A stretch of DNA of 55,875 nucleotides from a bacterium (GCA_017405875.1 JAFQZM010000021.1:1-55875), one strand, 5' to 3'; numbered from the stretch's first letter, positions 16,599 through 25,197 are shown. The notes: generated by a model not told the origin, from the sequence alone. Translations and numbers: made by a program.

Positions 16599-17135
16599 TT
16601 AGTTTGCAGTATTGAGTTTTATCAGTTTGGCTGAAATTTTAACTCTGTACAAAACACCGTCTTTCAGTTCTTCTGTATCAACACGAACCGATGGAGCAAG
16701 GATGCCGTCAGCTCCGACAGTTTTAGCTTCGTTGATAAGTCTGTAAGCTGCCAGATAACGTGCCATGGATTCGCCATCACATCTGTCAGGCTCTCCACCG
16801 TTATTAAAGTTTTCTATAATACCGTAACGTAATGTTCCTTTTGAATCTTCAGTACTGTAATTGTACTTTTCCGGATCATTTTTGTCCTGATAACAAACAT
16901 TAATGAAATCTTCGCCTGAATCTGGTTTGACTATACGTTTTTTACCTTTTTGAGTCATTGAAACAGCGACTTCGCCGTCAACCGAATTGAGAACCTGATA
17001 CTCATCGGTGCGGTCTGATCTTTCCACTGCCGGAAGTGTCACTCTGCTGATTGGTGCAAATTGTCTTGATGCGCATGATGCAAGAAGCATGCTGCAAAGA
17101 ATGACTGCCATTAAAGAATACATTGTTTTTTTCAT
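16599..17135 (-). CDS. Small lipoprotein of unknown function
   Basis: The 178-residue product has a signal peptide and lipobox LLASC, so it is an exported lipoprotein. The rest is mixed alpha/beta, with a C-terminal AKTVGADGILAPSVRV segment typical of small periplasmic alpha/beta folds. No family was recognised with confidence. A GGAGG site precedes the ATG. It lies opposite an XRE-type regulator across a 209-bp divergent region that contains repeats, so it may be controlled by that regulator. Confidence 0.68.
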   Translation of the reverse strand: MKKTMYSLMAVILCSMLLASCASRQFAPISRVTLPAVERSDRTDEYQVLNSVDGEVAVSMTQKGKKRIVKPDSGEDFINVCYQDKNDPEKYNYSTEDSKGTLRYGIIENFNNGGEPDRCDGESMARYLAAYRLINEAKTVGADGILAPSVRVDTEELKDGVLYRVKISAKLIKLNTAN

Positions 17136-17216
17136 CTTTTCCTCCTTGAAAAAAAATTTAAATAAACATGAGAAAATCGCTTTCTCTTCCTTTTTACGCT
17201 CAAATGTATACTAACG

Positions 17217-17284
17217 GCTACAAAAATCAAGAAAAAGTGCATTAAAAGCTACAAAAACCGCAAAAATGTGTATTATCAGATACA
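17217..17284. promoter_or_regulatory. Repeats in a divergent regulator/lipoprotein region
   Basis: Two direct copies of GCTACAAAAA lie at 17217-17226 and 17248-17257, exactly 31 bp apart (three helical turns). An inverted repeat TGTAT-N6-ATACA follows at 17269-17284. These are candidate operators for the XRE protein encoded to the right. The reverse strand here also contains the leader-type word GCGGTTTTTG. Confidence 0.4.
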
Positions 17285-17301
17285 TACGTGAAAAAATTTT
17301 C

Positions 17302-17310
17302 TGCTATTTT
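17302..17310 (+). promoter_or_regulatory. Extended -10 promoter for the XRE regulator
   Basis: TGCTATTTT is an extended -10 box embedded in the same AAATTTT(CT)TGCTATNNT context as the promoters at 12566 and 41360. It argues that the in-frame bases before 17345 are leader, not coding. Confidence 0.45.
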
Positions 17311-17344
17311 ATTGCCGTTGTTGTTTTTGGTTTTTGTTGCCGCC

Positions 17345-17575
17345 ATGGAAGCTCGTGAACTACTCGGAAAACGCATTTTGTTTCTTCGGAAACAGCAGGG
17401 AATGACACAGAACGATCTTGCGTTCAAATCGGGTCTCGGTCGCGAATACATCAGCACGGTAGAATGCGGCAAACGCAACATTTCAATAGATGCGATCGAA
17501 AAAATATCTTTTGCTCTGGAGCTTCCTTTAAAAGATCTTTTTGATTTTGAAGAAAGCGGAAATACAACCGTATAA
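17345..17575 (+). CDS. XRE-family transcriptional regulator
   Basis: This 76-residue protein is almost entirely a helix-turn-helix domain of the XRE/Cro type: LGKRILFLRKQQGMTQ, then DLAFKSGLGREYISTVE with CGKRNIS, and a closing ALELPLKDLF. Proteins of this size act as dimeric repressors. A GTG at 17288 would add a hydrophobic N-terminus looking like a signal peptide, but that stretch coincides with an extended -10 promoter and would be senseless on a DNA-binding protein, so I start at the ATG at 17345. That ATG has no obvious Shine-Dalgarno site. Likely targets are the divergent lipoprotein genes. Confidence 0.82.
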   Translation: MEARELLGKRILFLRKQQGMTQNDLAFKSGLGREYISTVECGKRNISIDAIEKISFALELPLKDLFDFEESGNTTV

Positions 17576-17635
17576 AAGAAAAATCACAAACCGCACCAGA
17601 GCGATTATTTCATAATAAAATCAAACAGTTAAGAA

Positions 17636-18265
17636 CTATCCGAAAATTTTTCTTTTGACGTCACGGGTATAGGTGAAAGCGCTGATAAGGCTGAAAACGA
17701 TCGAAGACCCGATAAGGAAATAACCGACTCCCGAGGGATCCCAGTCGATATTTACAAGAGCAAGCAGAGTCTTCTGATTTATCATGAAAAACGGCAGAGC
17801 GAACATCTGGAGCATGGTTTTAGTTTTGCCCCAGATATCGGCAGCGATGACTAAATCATGTTCCATGGCAAGCGAGCGGATGCCGAAAATGTAGAATTCG
17901 CGCGCCAGAATTATGATGACCGGCCAGGCCGAGATTTCCTGCATCGAAACAAGCAGAACAAGAGTCAGATTGACGATGAACTTGTCTGCCAACGGGTCAA
18001 GCAGCTTGCCTGAAACCGAAACAGCGCCTGATTTACGTGCAAGATAGCCGTCGAAAAAATCTGTCACAGTCGCTATCGTGTAGAATATCCACGACCACAG
18101 ACGCATGAGCGGTGTGTCAAGCCAGATAAAAAGAAGAACTACCGGAACAAGGATTATTCTGATCGAAGTGAGAAGATTCGGAATCGTCAGAACATCCTGC
18201 TTGAAATTGCGTAACCTGTCAATAATTTTACGTTTTCCGGCGCCGCCTTTAAATTTTTTCACCAT
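17636..18265 (-). CDS. pgsA: CDP-diacylglycerol-glycerol-3-phosphate phosphatidyltransferase
   Basis: PgsA makes phosphatidylglycerol phosphate from CDP-diacylglycerol and glycerol-3-phosphate in the inner membrane. The 209 residues include about five transmembrane segments and the complete CDP-alcohol phosphotransferase signature. It runs from TDFFDGYLARKSG through KLLDPLADK and contains all the conserved Asp residues. It is the last gene of the ftsH operon; its start overlaps the lytic transglycosylase gene by 7 nt. Confidence 0.93.
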   Translation of the reverse strand: MVKKFKGGAGKRKIIDRLRNFKQDVLTIPNLLTSIRIILVPVVLLFIWLDTPLMRLWSWIFYTIATVTDFFDGYLARKSGAVSVSGKLLDPLADKFIVNLTLVLLVSMQEISAWPVIIILAREFYIFGIRSLAMEHDLVIAADIWGKTKTMLQMFALPFFMINQKTLLALVNIDWDPSGVGYFLIGSSIVFSLISAFTYTRDVKRKIFG

Positions 18266-18861
18266 GGCTCTTTCCCCGTATAAATTTTATAAAAACCGTG
18301 TATTTTATCGACATAATTCATAGTTTCGTCAAACGGCGGAACTCCGTCGTAATAAACGACCGCAGCGGGTCCGGCATTGTATCCGGCGACTGCGCTTTTG
18401 GCATTGTTTTTGAACTTTTTCAGCATTTTTTTCAGATATTTTGTGCCGCCCATGATGTTCTGTTCGGCATCGAAAACATTTTTCACACCTACTTCAGCCG
18501 CCGTGTCCGGCATAAGCTGCATAAGTCCTTTCGCTCCGGCGCTGGAGACTGCTTTCGTGTCGAAAAGGGATTCCGCCTTTATCACGCTTTTTATGAGGAA
18601 AAAATCGACTCCGTGCTTTTCTGAAGCACGTTTTATGATCTCGTCATACTGATTTTCACGCCCAGGATTTATCTTGTAGCCCGCCTTGTGCTTCACTTCC
18701 CCTTTCGTCACATACAATGGCTTGCATGAGCGCAGATCGGAACACTGATTCGTGAATGTGTAGCGGTCTGAAAGCGGTTCGTAGAGATAATATATTCTGA
18801 CCGTGTCGGCAAAAATCAGAAAAAAAGAAAAAAATGTCAGAAAAAATACCGCAAAGCGCAT
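18259..18861 (-). CDS. Lytic transglycosylase (SLT domain)
   Basis: The 200-residue exported protein has an N-terminal signal peptide (MRFAVFFLTFFSFFLIFA). An SLT-type lysozyme-like domain covers about residues 70-195. The catalytic Glu is in SVIKAES, followed by GAKGLMQLMPDTA and AGYNAG, the standard motifs. It cleaves peptidoglycan to 1,6-anhydro products in the periplasm. It starts 3 nt after the ftsH stop and overlaps pgsA, so all three are one operon. Confidence 0.93.
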   Translation of the reverse strand: MRFAVFFLTFFSFFLIFADTVRIYYLYEPLSDRYTFTNQCSDLRSCKPLYVTKGEVKHKAGYKINPGRENQYDEIIKRASEKHGVDFFLIKSVIKAESLFDTKAVSSAGAKGLMQLMPDTAAEVGVKNVFDAEQNIMGGTKYLKKMLKKFKNNAKSAVAGYNAGPAAVVYYDGVPPFDETMNYVDKIHGFYKIYTGKEPW

Positions 18862-18864
18862 TGT

Positions 18865-20697
18865 TTATTCTGTTTTCTCCTCTTCGGCTTCTTCTGTCTG
18901 CGATTTCGGATCAAATGCTTCCATTATTTCGTCGCGCTCCAAGGTCTCTTTCTCGATAAGCGCGGCTACAAGCCTTTCAACGCCGTCTCTGTGGGCTTCA
19001 AGGATATTTTTCGCATCGGCATAGGCAGTTTCGATGATTTTCTGGACCTCTTCATCAATTTTCTGCGAAGTCGCTTCGCTTACCTGAGTCCTCTTTCCGA
19101 GCTCCCGGCCAAGGAAAACCTGTTCTTCCTTTTCGCCGTAGCTGATTGGTCCCAAATCGTCACCCATGCCCCACTGCATGACCATATTCCGGGCAATCTG
19201 CGTCGCGCGTTCGATGTCGTTTCCGGCGCCCGTCGTGATCCTGCCGATGAAAACTTCTTCAGCAGCTCTGCCGCCCATGAGAACCTTGATCCTGTCGACA
19301 AGTTCAGCTCTGTGATAGGAATATTTGTCCTTTTCGGGAAGCTGCTGTGTTACGCCCAAAGCCCTTCCGCGCGGCACGATCGAAACTTTGTGAACCGGAT
19401 CGGCATATTCTGAGCAGAGCCCAACAACAACATGACCCGCCTCGTGATAAGCGGTATCTTTCTTTTCTTCGGGAGTCTGAACCATCGTTTTGCGCGCTTT
19501 TCCCATAAAAATCTTGTCTTTTGCGTCTTCGATGTCGGCCATCGTGACTTCGTTTTCAGATCTCGATGCCGCGATAAGTGCAGCTTCGTTGAGAAGGTTG
19601 GCAAGATCAGCGCCCGAAAGCCCCGGTGTTCCTTTAGCGATGTCGCTGAAATCGATATCAGGCGCGGTTTTTATCTTTTCAGCATGAACTTTAAGAATGA
19701 GTTCACGCCCTTTGATGTCTGGAAGCGGAACGTAAACCTGTCTGTCAAATCTTCCGGGACGCAGAAGCGCCGGATCGAGAACGTCAGGTCTGTTGGTCGC
19801 AGCAATTACGATGATTCCTAGGTCGCTTCCGAAACCGTCCATCTCGACCAGAAGCTGGTTCAAAGTCTGCTCTCTCTCGTCGTTTCCGCCGCCGAGACCT
19901 GCTCCGCGCTGACGCCCTACCGCATCGATCTCGTCAACAAAAATTATGCACGGCGCCTTGGCTTTCGCGTTTTCAAACAAGTCGCGGACCCTGCTTGCAC
20001 CGACACCGACGAACATTTCGACAAAATCGGAACCGCTTATGATGAAGAAAGGAACATCAGCTTCACCCGCAACAGCTTTTGCGAGCAAAGTCTTACCGGT
20101 TCCGGGAGGCCCAACGAGAAGGACTCCGTGCGGGATCTTCGCGCCGATCTTGGTGTAGACTGACGGTTTTTTGAGGAAATCAACAACTTCTTCAAGTTCT
20201 TCCTTCGCCTCGTCGACACCGGCAACATCCTTGAAACGGATCTGGTTCTGGTCTTTCGAGATCATCCTGTGCTTGCTTTTTCCGAACGAGAAAGCCTTGT
20301 TGTTGCCGCCGTTCATCTGACGCAGGAAGAATATGAAAATCGCAACGAAAATCAGCATCGGAAGCCACGAAATGAGGAGAGTTTTCCAGAGCGAATCATC
20401 TTCAGGTTTTTTGTAGGTCGCCGGAACATTGTTTTCAGCCAGAAATTCCGACATTCTTTCACCGCTCGGCCCGATCACCGTGAATTTGGTATCTTTTCCG
20501 TCGTTGAGAACACCGGAAAACTCGATTCCGTCGATGAAAACCTCTTTTATTTCCTGATTTTTAACCTTCTGCCTGAACTCGGTCATGTTGATTTCCGCAA
20601 CCGGAGAAGAATCGGTCATTCTCGAAAGATTTATGGCTACAAAAGCAAGAATCGCGATAAAAAGCCAAACAATCAGCGTCCTGTAATTGAATCTCAT
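18865..20697 (-). CDS. ftsH: ATP-dependent zinc metalloprotease FtsH
   Basis: FtsH is the hexameric inner-membrane AAA+ protease that removes misfolded membrane proteins and regulatory proteins. In the 610 residues, transmembrane helices lie at about 8-25 and 107-125, with a periplasmic domain between them. Walker A is GPPGTGKT (196-203), followed by Walker [11 protein letters not shown] and the SRH region ([21 protein letters not shown]). The zinc site is HEAGH. The C-terminus is charged. It is the first gene of a three-gene operon with a transglycosylase and pgsA. Confidence 0.97.
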   Translation of the reverse strand: MRFNYRTLIVWLFIAILAFVAINLSRMTDSSPVAEINMTEFRQKVKNQEIKEVFIDGIEFSGVLNDGKDTKFTVIGPSGERMSEFLAENNVPATYKKPEDDSLWKTLLISWLPMLIFVAIFIFFLRQMNGGNNKAFSFGKSKHRMISKDQNQIRFKDVAGVDEAKEELEEVVDFLKKPSVYTKIGAKIPHGVLLVGPPGTGKTLLAKAVAGEADVPFFIISGSDFVEMFVGVGASRVRDLFENAKAKAPCIIFVDEIDAVGRQRGAGLGGGNDEREQTLNQLLVEMDGFGSDLGIIVIAATNRPDVLDPALLRPGRFDRQVYVPLPDIKGRELILKVHAEKIKTAPDIDFSDIAKGTPGLSGADLANLLNEAALIAASRSENEVTMADIEDAKDKIFMGKARKTMVQTPEEKKDTAYHEAGHVVVGLCSEYADPVHKVSIVPRGRALGVTQQLPEKDKYSYHRAELVDRIKVLMGGRAAEEVFIGRITTGAGNDIERATQIARNMVMQWGMGDDLGPISYGEKEEQVFLGRELGKRTQVSEATSQKIDEEVQKIIETAYADAKNILEAHRDGVERLVAALIEKETLERDEIMEAFDPKSQTEEAEEEKTE

Positions 20698-20847
20698 ATA
20701 TTTCTCCTAAAAATAAAAAGCAACGAGCGCATTTCCATATAAGCACAAAAACGCAAAAGCGAGCTATATTAGCAATATTTTCTGAAATTAAAATAAATAT
20801 CTATAAAAAAGAGAGCGATCAAAATACATTTGATTGATCTAACAACT

Positions 20848-21936
20848 CTATTTTTTTCTACTTTTCGATTTTTTTGAGAGTGATTTTTCAATCGTGCTTG
20901 TTTCAGGCAGGATATTTTTCGCAGCGGGTATGATGTTTGCTAGTTCATAAGTCGATATTCCAACAGGTTCTCTGCTTTTTTCCACTGTCCACTGGGCTAC
21001 GACATCGTTTTTTTCACTGCAAATCAAAAGTCCGATAGTTTCTTTGTCAATATCTTCTTTTATCAAATGATCCACTGCACTGCAGTAGAAATTCAGCTTG
21101 CTTACGAATTCCGGCTGAAATTTGACTACTTTTAGTTCGACCACGATATAACAGCGCAGTTTGAGGTTATAAAACAGCAGGTCGCATTCGTATTCATCGC
21201 CGTTGACGACAAAAGGAACATGGCTTCCGACAAAGGCAAAACCTTTCCCGAGTTCCAATAGAAATTTTGTCAGATTTGTTTCCAAGGCTTTGTGAAGATC
21301 TTTTTCTTCGTAGTCCTCGCGCAGGCTCACAAAATCAAGTTTATATGTATCTTTCAGGATCTGTTTTGCGTATTCGCTGTCGTTTTTCGGCATCGTCAGT
21401 GTGAAATTGTTCACGGTATTTCCATGCGTTTCAAAGAATTTCGTTTTCATCATGTTAACAAGCATGCCGCGGCCCCATCCGTTTTCCTTAGTCTTTTCAA
21501 TGAAGAAAAGAGCCTCTTCCAAACTTTTTGCCCGGGTAAATATTTCCACATGATGCCGCCAAGGAATTATAAAAAGAATCTTTTCCAATTCGTCACCAAG
21601 CTGGTGACGAATTCCCGATTCTGCACCAAGCTGGTGCAATTTTTCAGAATAAAACAGATAAAACCGCTTCATGTATTTTAAATTAGTTTCGGAAAAACCT
21701 TCCGAGTCAGGAAAATCCGACCTCAGATCGCGGCTTAAATTTTCAAAAAAATGGGAGCCGTATTTTGCATCCAGCCTTTTATTGCAGATATCTTTGCCGA
21801 TATTCCAGTATAAAATGAGCATCTCCTCGTTTACGGCAATAGAAGCCTTTATCTGCGTGGCGCGGATATCTTTTTTAAGTTGAACGATCCAGTCTCTGTA
21901 TTCTTTATTTTTCTGAAAAGACAAATCTTTTTTCAT
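20848..21936 (-). CDS. PDDEXK nuclease domain protein (DUF1016/YhcG)
   Basis: This 362-residue protein is a DUF1016/YhcG-type member of the PDDEXK nuclease superfamily. The N-terminal winged-helix part (YWNIGKDI, FSETNLKYMKRFY) is followed by IIPWRHHVEIFTRAK. The C-terminal nuclease core has FVGSHVPFVVNGDEYECDLLFYNLKLRCYIVVELK (quoted here in two parts: Asp in ECDLLFY, then VVELK), which supply the expected D and ExK. The role is unknown; it is often found near restriction systems and transposons. Residues about 118-137 (HQLGAESGIRHQLGDELEK) are an insert encoded by two palindromes. The ATG at 21936 has a GAGG site at proper spacing. Confidence 0.85.
   Translation of the reverse strand: MKKDLSFQKNKEYRDWIVQLKKDIRATQIKASIAVNEEMLILYWNIGKDICNKRLDAKYGSHFFENLSRDLRSDFPDSEGFSETNLKYMKRFYLFYSEKLHQLGAESGIRHQLGDELEKILFIIPWRHHVEIFTRAKSLEEALFFIEKTKENGWGRGMLVNMMKTKFFETHGNTVNNFTLTMPKNDSEYAKQILKDTYKLDFVSLREDYEEKDLHKALETNLTKFLLELGKGFAFVGSHVPFVVNGDEYECDLLFYNLKLRCYIVVELKVVKFQPEFVSKLNFYCSAVDHLIKEDIDKETIGLLICSEKNDVVAQWTVEKSREPVGISTYELANIIPAAKNILPETSTIEKSLSKKSKSRKK
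21587..21638. repeat. Two in-frame palindromes inside the DUF1016 gene
   Basis: The first palindrome (21587-21613) has perfect 12-bp arms, AATTCGTCACCA and TGGTGACGAATT, around AGC. The second (21622-21638) has perfect 7-bp arms, TGCACCA and TGGTGCA, around the same AGC. Each encodes HQLG on the gene strand, giving the tandem HQLGAESGIRHQLGDEL. Confidence 0.9.
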
Positions 21937-22165
21937 TATCACAATCCTCGCAATTGAACCGTGATATTCTATATCAACATTTTGAAATTTACAAATTTTT
22001 ATTTAAAAAATTTTTAAATACCAAATATGTGGTTTAAATTACACGGAACAAAAACAGAATTTGTTTGTAAATTTTGTAAATATCACTGTTATGTCTCAAA
22101 AATTATTGTCGGAGCGCGGGCGGCCCACCTGCAACAACTTCCCAAAAATCTCTTGAAAAATCAAC

Positions 22166-22209
22166 CTTTTGTTTTGTGAAACCGTGCGTTAATCAGCGTT
22201 TCTGACGCA
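22166..22209 (-). repeat. DUF1566 3'-tail repeat, copy C
   Basis: On the minus strand this reads the codons for CVRNAD, TAA and then CGCACGGTTTCACAAAACAA, identical over those 20 noncoding bases to copies A and B some 20 kb away. The coding part differs from copy A by silent substitutions, and the stop is TAA, not TAG. Confidence 0.88.
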
Positions 22210-23037
22210 TCGGACATCATCAAGATCATTTTTAAAGTCGATGTCTATCTCTCCAGAACTGAAACCAACGCGCCATGCATAATCAGGATCGCCTGAATTA
22301 GTAGAGGAAGACCAAAGCATAATACCGTCATGATCCCCTAATTTGCTGTAATAAGAACTACAAGGTTTGTAGTAGCATGAACAATGGTTTCCGCAATAAC
22401 TGAACAGACAGTCCGGATCAGCGACAGCACAAGAACCTCCAGTTTGCAAAACGGAACAATTTCGGATAAGCGTCCTTAATTCATTTATATTCGGAAGATG
22501 CCATCCGCTTATCCCGCCTTCTGAATATTTTTCACAATATTCAACAGCTTCGTTCCATTCCATATAATTCGATGACCTTGCCGACCAAATCAGGCCGCTT
22601 ATAGAATCTTGGCATGGTGTACCGGAAAAAGGACTGCATTCCAGAATAGCATTTCCGTAGTCCGTTTCCGCATTTGTATCAGGTATGTAATCTGTCGTAA
22701 ATAACGAACCGCATTCTATAGTGTCTCCGTAGTCAGCGTATGCGTCTTCATCCGATATGGAATCTGCTGTATCTACTGCATCATCATTCTGTTCCTTATT
22801 TGTCTCTTCATCATAAATATCTGAATTGTGGTTCTCTTGAGTTTCATCCGTATCATCCGAGTCGGATTTATCCGAAGGCTCAGTATTTTCAGGTTCATCA
22901 TCTTCGGTTTGCTGCGTCTCTGCGGCAGCAGTATTATCAAGCGTGTCGGAACTTTTACAGTTTTTCGAACTGCCGCCGCAACTGACGACAAAAATCAAGG
23001 CTGCTAAAAGTATTAAAATTACTAAAAGTTTCTTCAT
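22189..23037 (-). CDS. DUF1566-domain lipoprotein
   Basis: This 282-residue lipoprotein has signal and lipobox FVVSC, a long acidic low-complexity linker (about 25-115) and one C-terminal DUF1566 domain (about 140-282). The domain carries WNEAVEYC, GWHLPNINELRTLI, LWSSS, YAWRVGF and ends RCVRNAD like the gene at 148. The Cys-rich loop CGNHCSCYYKPC suggests disulfides and export. The start is the ATG at 23037, just behind a GGAG site; a longer reading to 23082 would cross a palindrome and the ribosome site. The hairpin at 23051-23072 ends a few bases before that site and might modulate translation. Confidence 0.85.
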   Translation of the reverse strand: MKKLLVILILLAALIFVVSCGGSSKNCKSSDTLDNTAAAETQQTEDDEPENTEPSDKSDSDDTDETQENHNSDIYDEETNKEQNDDAVDTADSISDEDAYADYGDTIECGSLFTTDYIPDTNAETDYGNAILECSPFSGTPCQDSISGLIWSARSSNYMEWNEAVEYCEKYSEGGISGWHLPNINELRTLIRNCSVLQTGGSCAVADPDCLFSYCGNHCSCYYKPCSSYYSKLGDHDGIMLWSSSTNSGDPDYAWRVGFSSGEIDIDFKNDLDDVRCVRNAD

Positions 23038-23050
23038 TTTTTTCTCCATG

Positions 23051-23072
23051 GAGACGTGCCCGGGCGCGTCTC
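23051..23072. repeat. GAGACG palindrome upstream of lipoprotein start
   Basis: Arms GAGACGTGCCC and GGGCGCGTCTC form a 22-bp inverted repeat with one G-T pair and no spacer. The type TAGAGACG...CGTCTCTA is, to my knowledge, a scattered palindrome in many bacterial genomes. Here it sits in the 5' leader of the DUF1566 gene, ending about 3 nt before its Shine-Dalgarno site. Confidence 0.75.
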
Positions 23073-23096
23073 TACCAATCAAACAAAAACCGCAAA

Positions 23097-23124
23097 ATTA
23101 TATGTATTCTCAATCTAAACGCAA
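23097..23124 (-). promoter_or_regulatory. Promoter for the second DUF1566 gene
   Basis: On the minus strand TTGCGT (23124-23119) and a perfect TATAAT (23102-23097) are 16 bp apart. TTTGCGGTTTTTG follows, the clearest example of the shared leader motif. The GAGACG palindrome lies between this promoter and the gene. Confidence 0.7.
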
Positions 23125-23177
23125 TATTTAACTTAAAATGACTAGTTAAAAAGATGACAATCGTCAGCGATTACTGG

Positions 23178-23564
23178 TTATCCGATAATATCTTCCGTTT
23201 GATCCGGAAATTTCGGATCGTGACCGTATGGATTCGTCCCGATTTCGCCGGGCTGGGCAGCCCAATACAGGAAAATCCAGCTGCCGACTATCGGTATCAA
23301 AGAAACGAACCAGTATTTTCCAGATTTGCCTATATCATGAAGACGCCGCCAGCACAATGCAATAGAGGGACACAAAACAGCAAGACGGTATGTAGTCAGC
23401 GGAATATTGTAATGCCCTTTGCCGGGTAATCCCCAGATAAGAATAAGTATCACAGTCACGATGACATTAAACAGAACAAAATACCAGTACTCGCTTCTGC
23501 GGGCACGCCCTTTAAACTCAGCATACTTTGAAAAAACACTTATTACAGCCTGAAACATGTTCAT
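23178..23564 (-). CDS. DUF805 inner-membrane protein
   Basis: The 128-residue membrane protein is a typical DUF805 member. The N-terminus has KYAEFKGRARRSEYWYFVLF. Three to four hydrophobic segments follow, with the conserved CWRRLHDIGKSG(K)YW between them and a Pro/Gly-rich tail PGEIGTNPYG. The family's function is unknown. It is flanked by a lipoprotein and a nucleotidase gene, each with its own promoter, so it probably stands alone. Confidence 0.93.
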   Translation of the reverse strand: MNMFQAVISVFSKYAEFKGRARRSEYWYFVLFNVIVTVILILIWGLPGKGHYNIPLTTYRLAVLCPSIALCWRRLHDIGKSGKYWFVSLIPIVGSWIFLYWAAQPGEIGTNPYGHDPKFPDQTEDIIG

Positions 23565-23598
23565 GAAAATCTCTCGGTGTGGAAAGTATTTGAACGAA

Positions 23599-25140
23599 CT
23601 ATTTAGCCGAAACTTTCGGAGGTTCGATGTATTTTTCGCGTTTGATGTATTCGATTACTGCCGCCGGAACGGAGATTTTGGTGTCGTTGAGTTTGAGTTT
23701 CGTCATCATTTCAAAGCCGTCACCGCCGCCTGCAACAAAGGAATTGACTGCAAATGTGTAGGTTTTGCCTGCGTCCAAAGCTACGCCGTTTACTTTGATG
23801 TTTGACGCTTTGTCACCCGAAACGGAAAATTCCACACCGTAGAAGTGAAGGAAACCGCCCTCCCCTTTGTTTTTAAGCGAAAGATTGATAACTTCTGTCA
23901 GCTGAGCGCCGGTGAGCGAACCTGTAACGATCGTGTCTTCGAACGGGAAAACGCTGTAGATATCCATTTCGTTGACTATGCCGCGGTTAAGCCCCTGTCT
24001 GATCGCGCCGCCGTTGGCGAAAGCGATATCGACATTCGTTCTGTCCTTCATGACTTCGGCAATGAAAACGCCCAGAGTCGAAGGATTGTTGCGGACGAAA
24101 TTTCTTTCGCCGTTGAACGAATCGGAAAGTTCGCCTACAACCTGAGTCGAAAATTCGCAGTTGAAATCGTTGAGCATTTTCAGCATAGCTTCGTTTTCAA
24201 CAAGGTCTTTGCCTCTGTTTTCATAAGTTACGCTGCCGTTACTTTTAACGATTTTTTCTTTGATGTTTACCGGGTAAAGTTTGAAATTTTTCTGAACGAG
24301 TTCTTTGCCTTCAAAGTAAAAGTCAAATCTGCCGACCCACTTTCCGAGTCCTTCGGTCTGGATGATCGGAACATTGTTGACATAAACCGGCTCATTCATC
24401 TGGATTTTCGTGCGTCCGCCGATGATGAGGTCGATTCCGGGAACTTCTTTCGCAAGAAGTCTGTCACTCGGATAACCGTCTGAATCCATATCTTTGTCGG
24501 AGTAGCCGAGGTTTGAAAGAACGACTACGAAATCGTTATTCTTTTTGAGTTCTTCAACAGCTTTTTTAGCAGCTTCGATCGGATCCTGAACCTTTACGAG
24601 ACCTTCGACACCTGCGTTTGAGATTTTTTCAAGTTCCGGAGTCGTAATGCCGACGAAAGCAACTTTAACGCCGTTTATCATCTCTTTCTGGATGAACGAT
24701 TTGCCGACCTGTTTATTGTTTTTATAGAAAAGATTTGCTGCAATAAACGGAAATCTCGCCTCTTTCTGCATCTTTTCAAAAGTTTTCATTCCGAAATCGA
24801 ATTCATGGCTTCCGATAAGCATTCCGTCGTAGCCGATAAGGTTCATGCCGGATATCATCGGCAGGTTTTCACAGATATTGCTTCTGGGGTCACCCATCGT
24901 TACGTTACCGCTGCTCAAAACAACAACGTCGCCGTTTGTAAGCTGGACTTCGTTTCTGATCTGCTCGATAAGAGTTTTCTGAGCTGCAAGACCGCCTGTT
25001 TTCGGGCTGTCAGGAGCATCAAAAGCCCAAGCCATACCGTGAGAATCGTTTGTAAAAAGGATCGTCAGAAGTCTCGGCTCCGCAAAAAGCGAAACGCTGA
25101 GACCGCAGATAAAGAGGAAAACCAAAAAATTTCTTTTCAT
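23599..25140 (-). CDS. 5'-nucleotidase-family protein lacking metal ligands
   Basis: This 513-residue exported protein has the two-domain layout of UshA-type 5'-nucleotidases. After a signal peptide (residues 1-20) comes a metallophosphatase-like domain (about 22-250). The C-terminal substrate domain (about 330-500) has intact landmarks: NGGAIR, FPFEDTIV and AVNSFVAGGGDGF. The metal site is not intact. TNDSHG keeps Asp32 and His34, but the DAGD-type Asp is Asn79 (SSGN), the GNHE Asn is Ser111 (GSHEFD), the THxG-type His is Asn210 (LSNLG), and GGHSH has become GGRTK. Catalysis by the usual two-metal mechanism is therefore doubtful; nucleotide binding may persist. A GGAGG site fixes the ATG at 25140. 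Confidence 0.85.
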   Translation of the reverse strand: MKRNFLVFLFICGLSVSLFAEPRLLTILFTNDSHGMAWAFDAPDSPKTGGLAAQKTLIEQIRNEVQLTNGDVVVLSSGNVTMGDPRSNICENLPMISGMNLIGYDGMLIGSHEFDFGMKTFEKMQKEARFPFIAANLFYKNNKQVGKSFIQKEMINGVKVAFVGITTPELEKISNAGVEGLVKVQDPIEAAKKAVEELKKNNDFVVVLSNLGYSDKDMDSDGYPSDRLLAKEVPGIDLIIGGRTKIQMNEPVYVNNVPIIQTEGLGKWVGRFDFYFEGKELVQKNFKLYPVNIKEKIVKSNGSVTYENRGKDLVENEAMLKMLNDFNCEFSTQVVGELSDSFNGERNFVRNNPSTLGVFIAEVMKDRTNVDIAFANGGAIRQGLNRGIVNEMDIYSVFPFEDTIVTGSLTGAQLTEVINLSLKNKGEGGFLHFYGVEFSVSGDKASNIKVNGVALDAGKTYTFAVNSFVAGGGDGFEMMTKLKLNDTKISVPAAVIEYIKREKYIEPPKVSAK

Positions 25141-25168
25141 AAGGACCTCCAAAAATTAGACGGCGCCA

Positions 25169-25197
25169 TTTATATATGAAATAAATAATTTAGTCAA
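25169..25197 (-). promoter_or_regulatory. Promoter for the nucleotidase-family gene
   Basis: On the minus strand TTGACT (25197-25192) and TATAAA (25174-25169) are 17 bp apart. TGGCGCCGTCTAATTTTT follows, leading into the GGAGG site. Confidence 0.65.

Noticed and set aside
17288-17344. A GTG start would give the XRE protein a signal-peptide-like N-terminus
   Set aside because: The stretch coincides with an extended -10 box (TGCTATTTT) in a context shared with other promoters, there is no ribosome site before the GTG, and an exported XRE domain makes no sense.
22096-22140. GC-rich patch GGAGCGCGGGCGGCCC as a REP element
   Set aside because: The inverted symmetry is too weak and short to support a call on its own.
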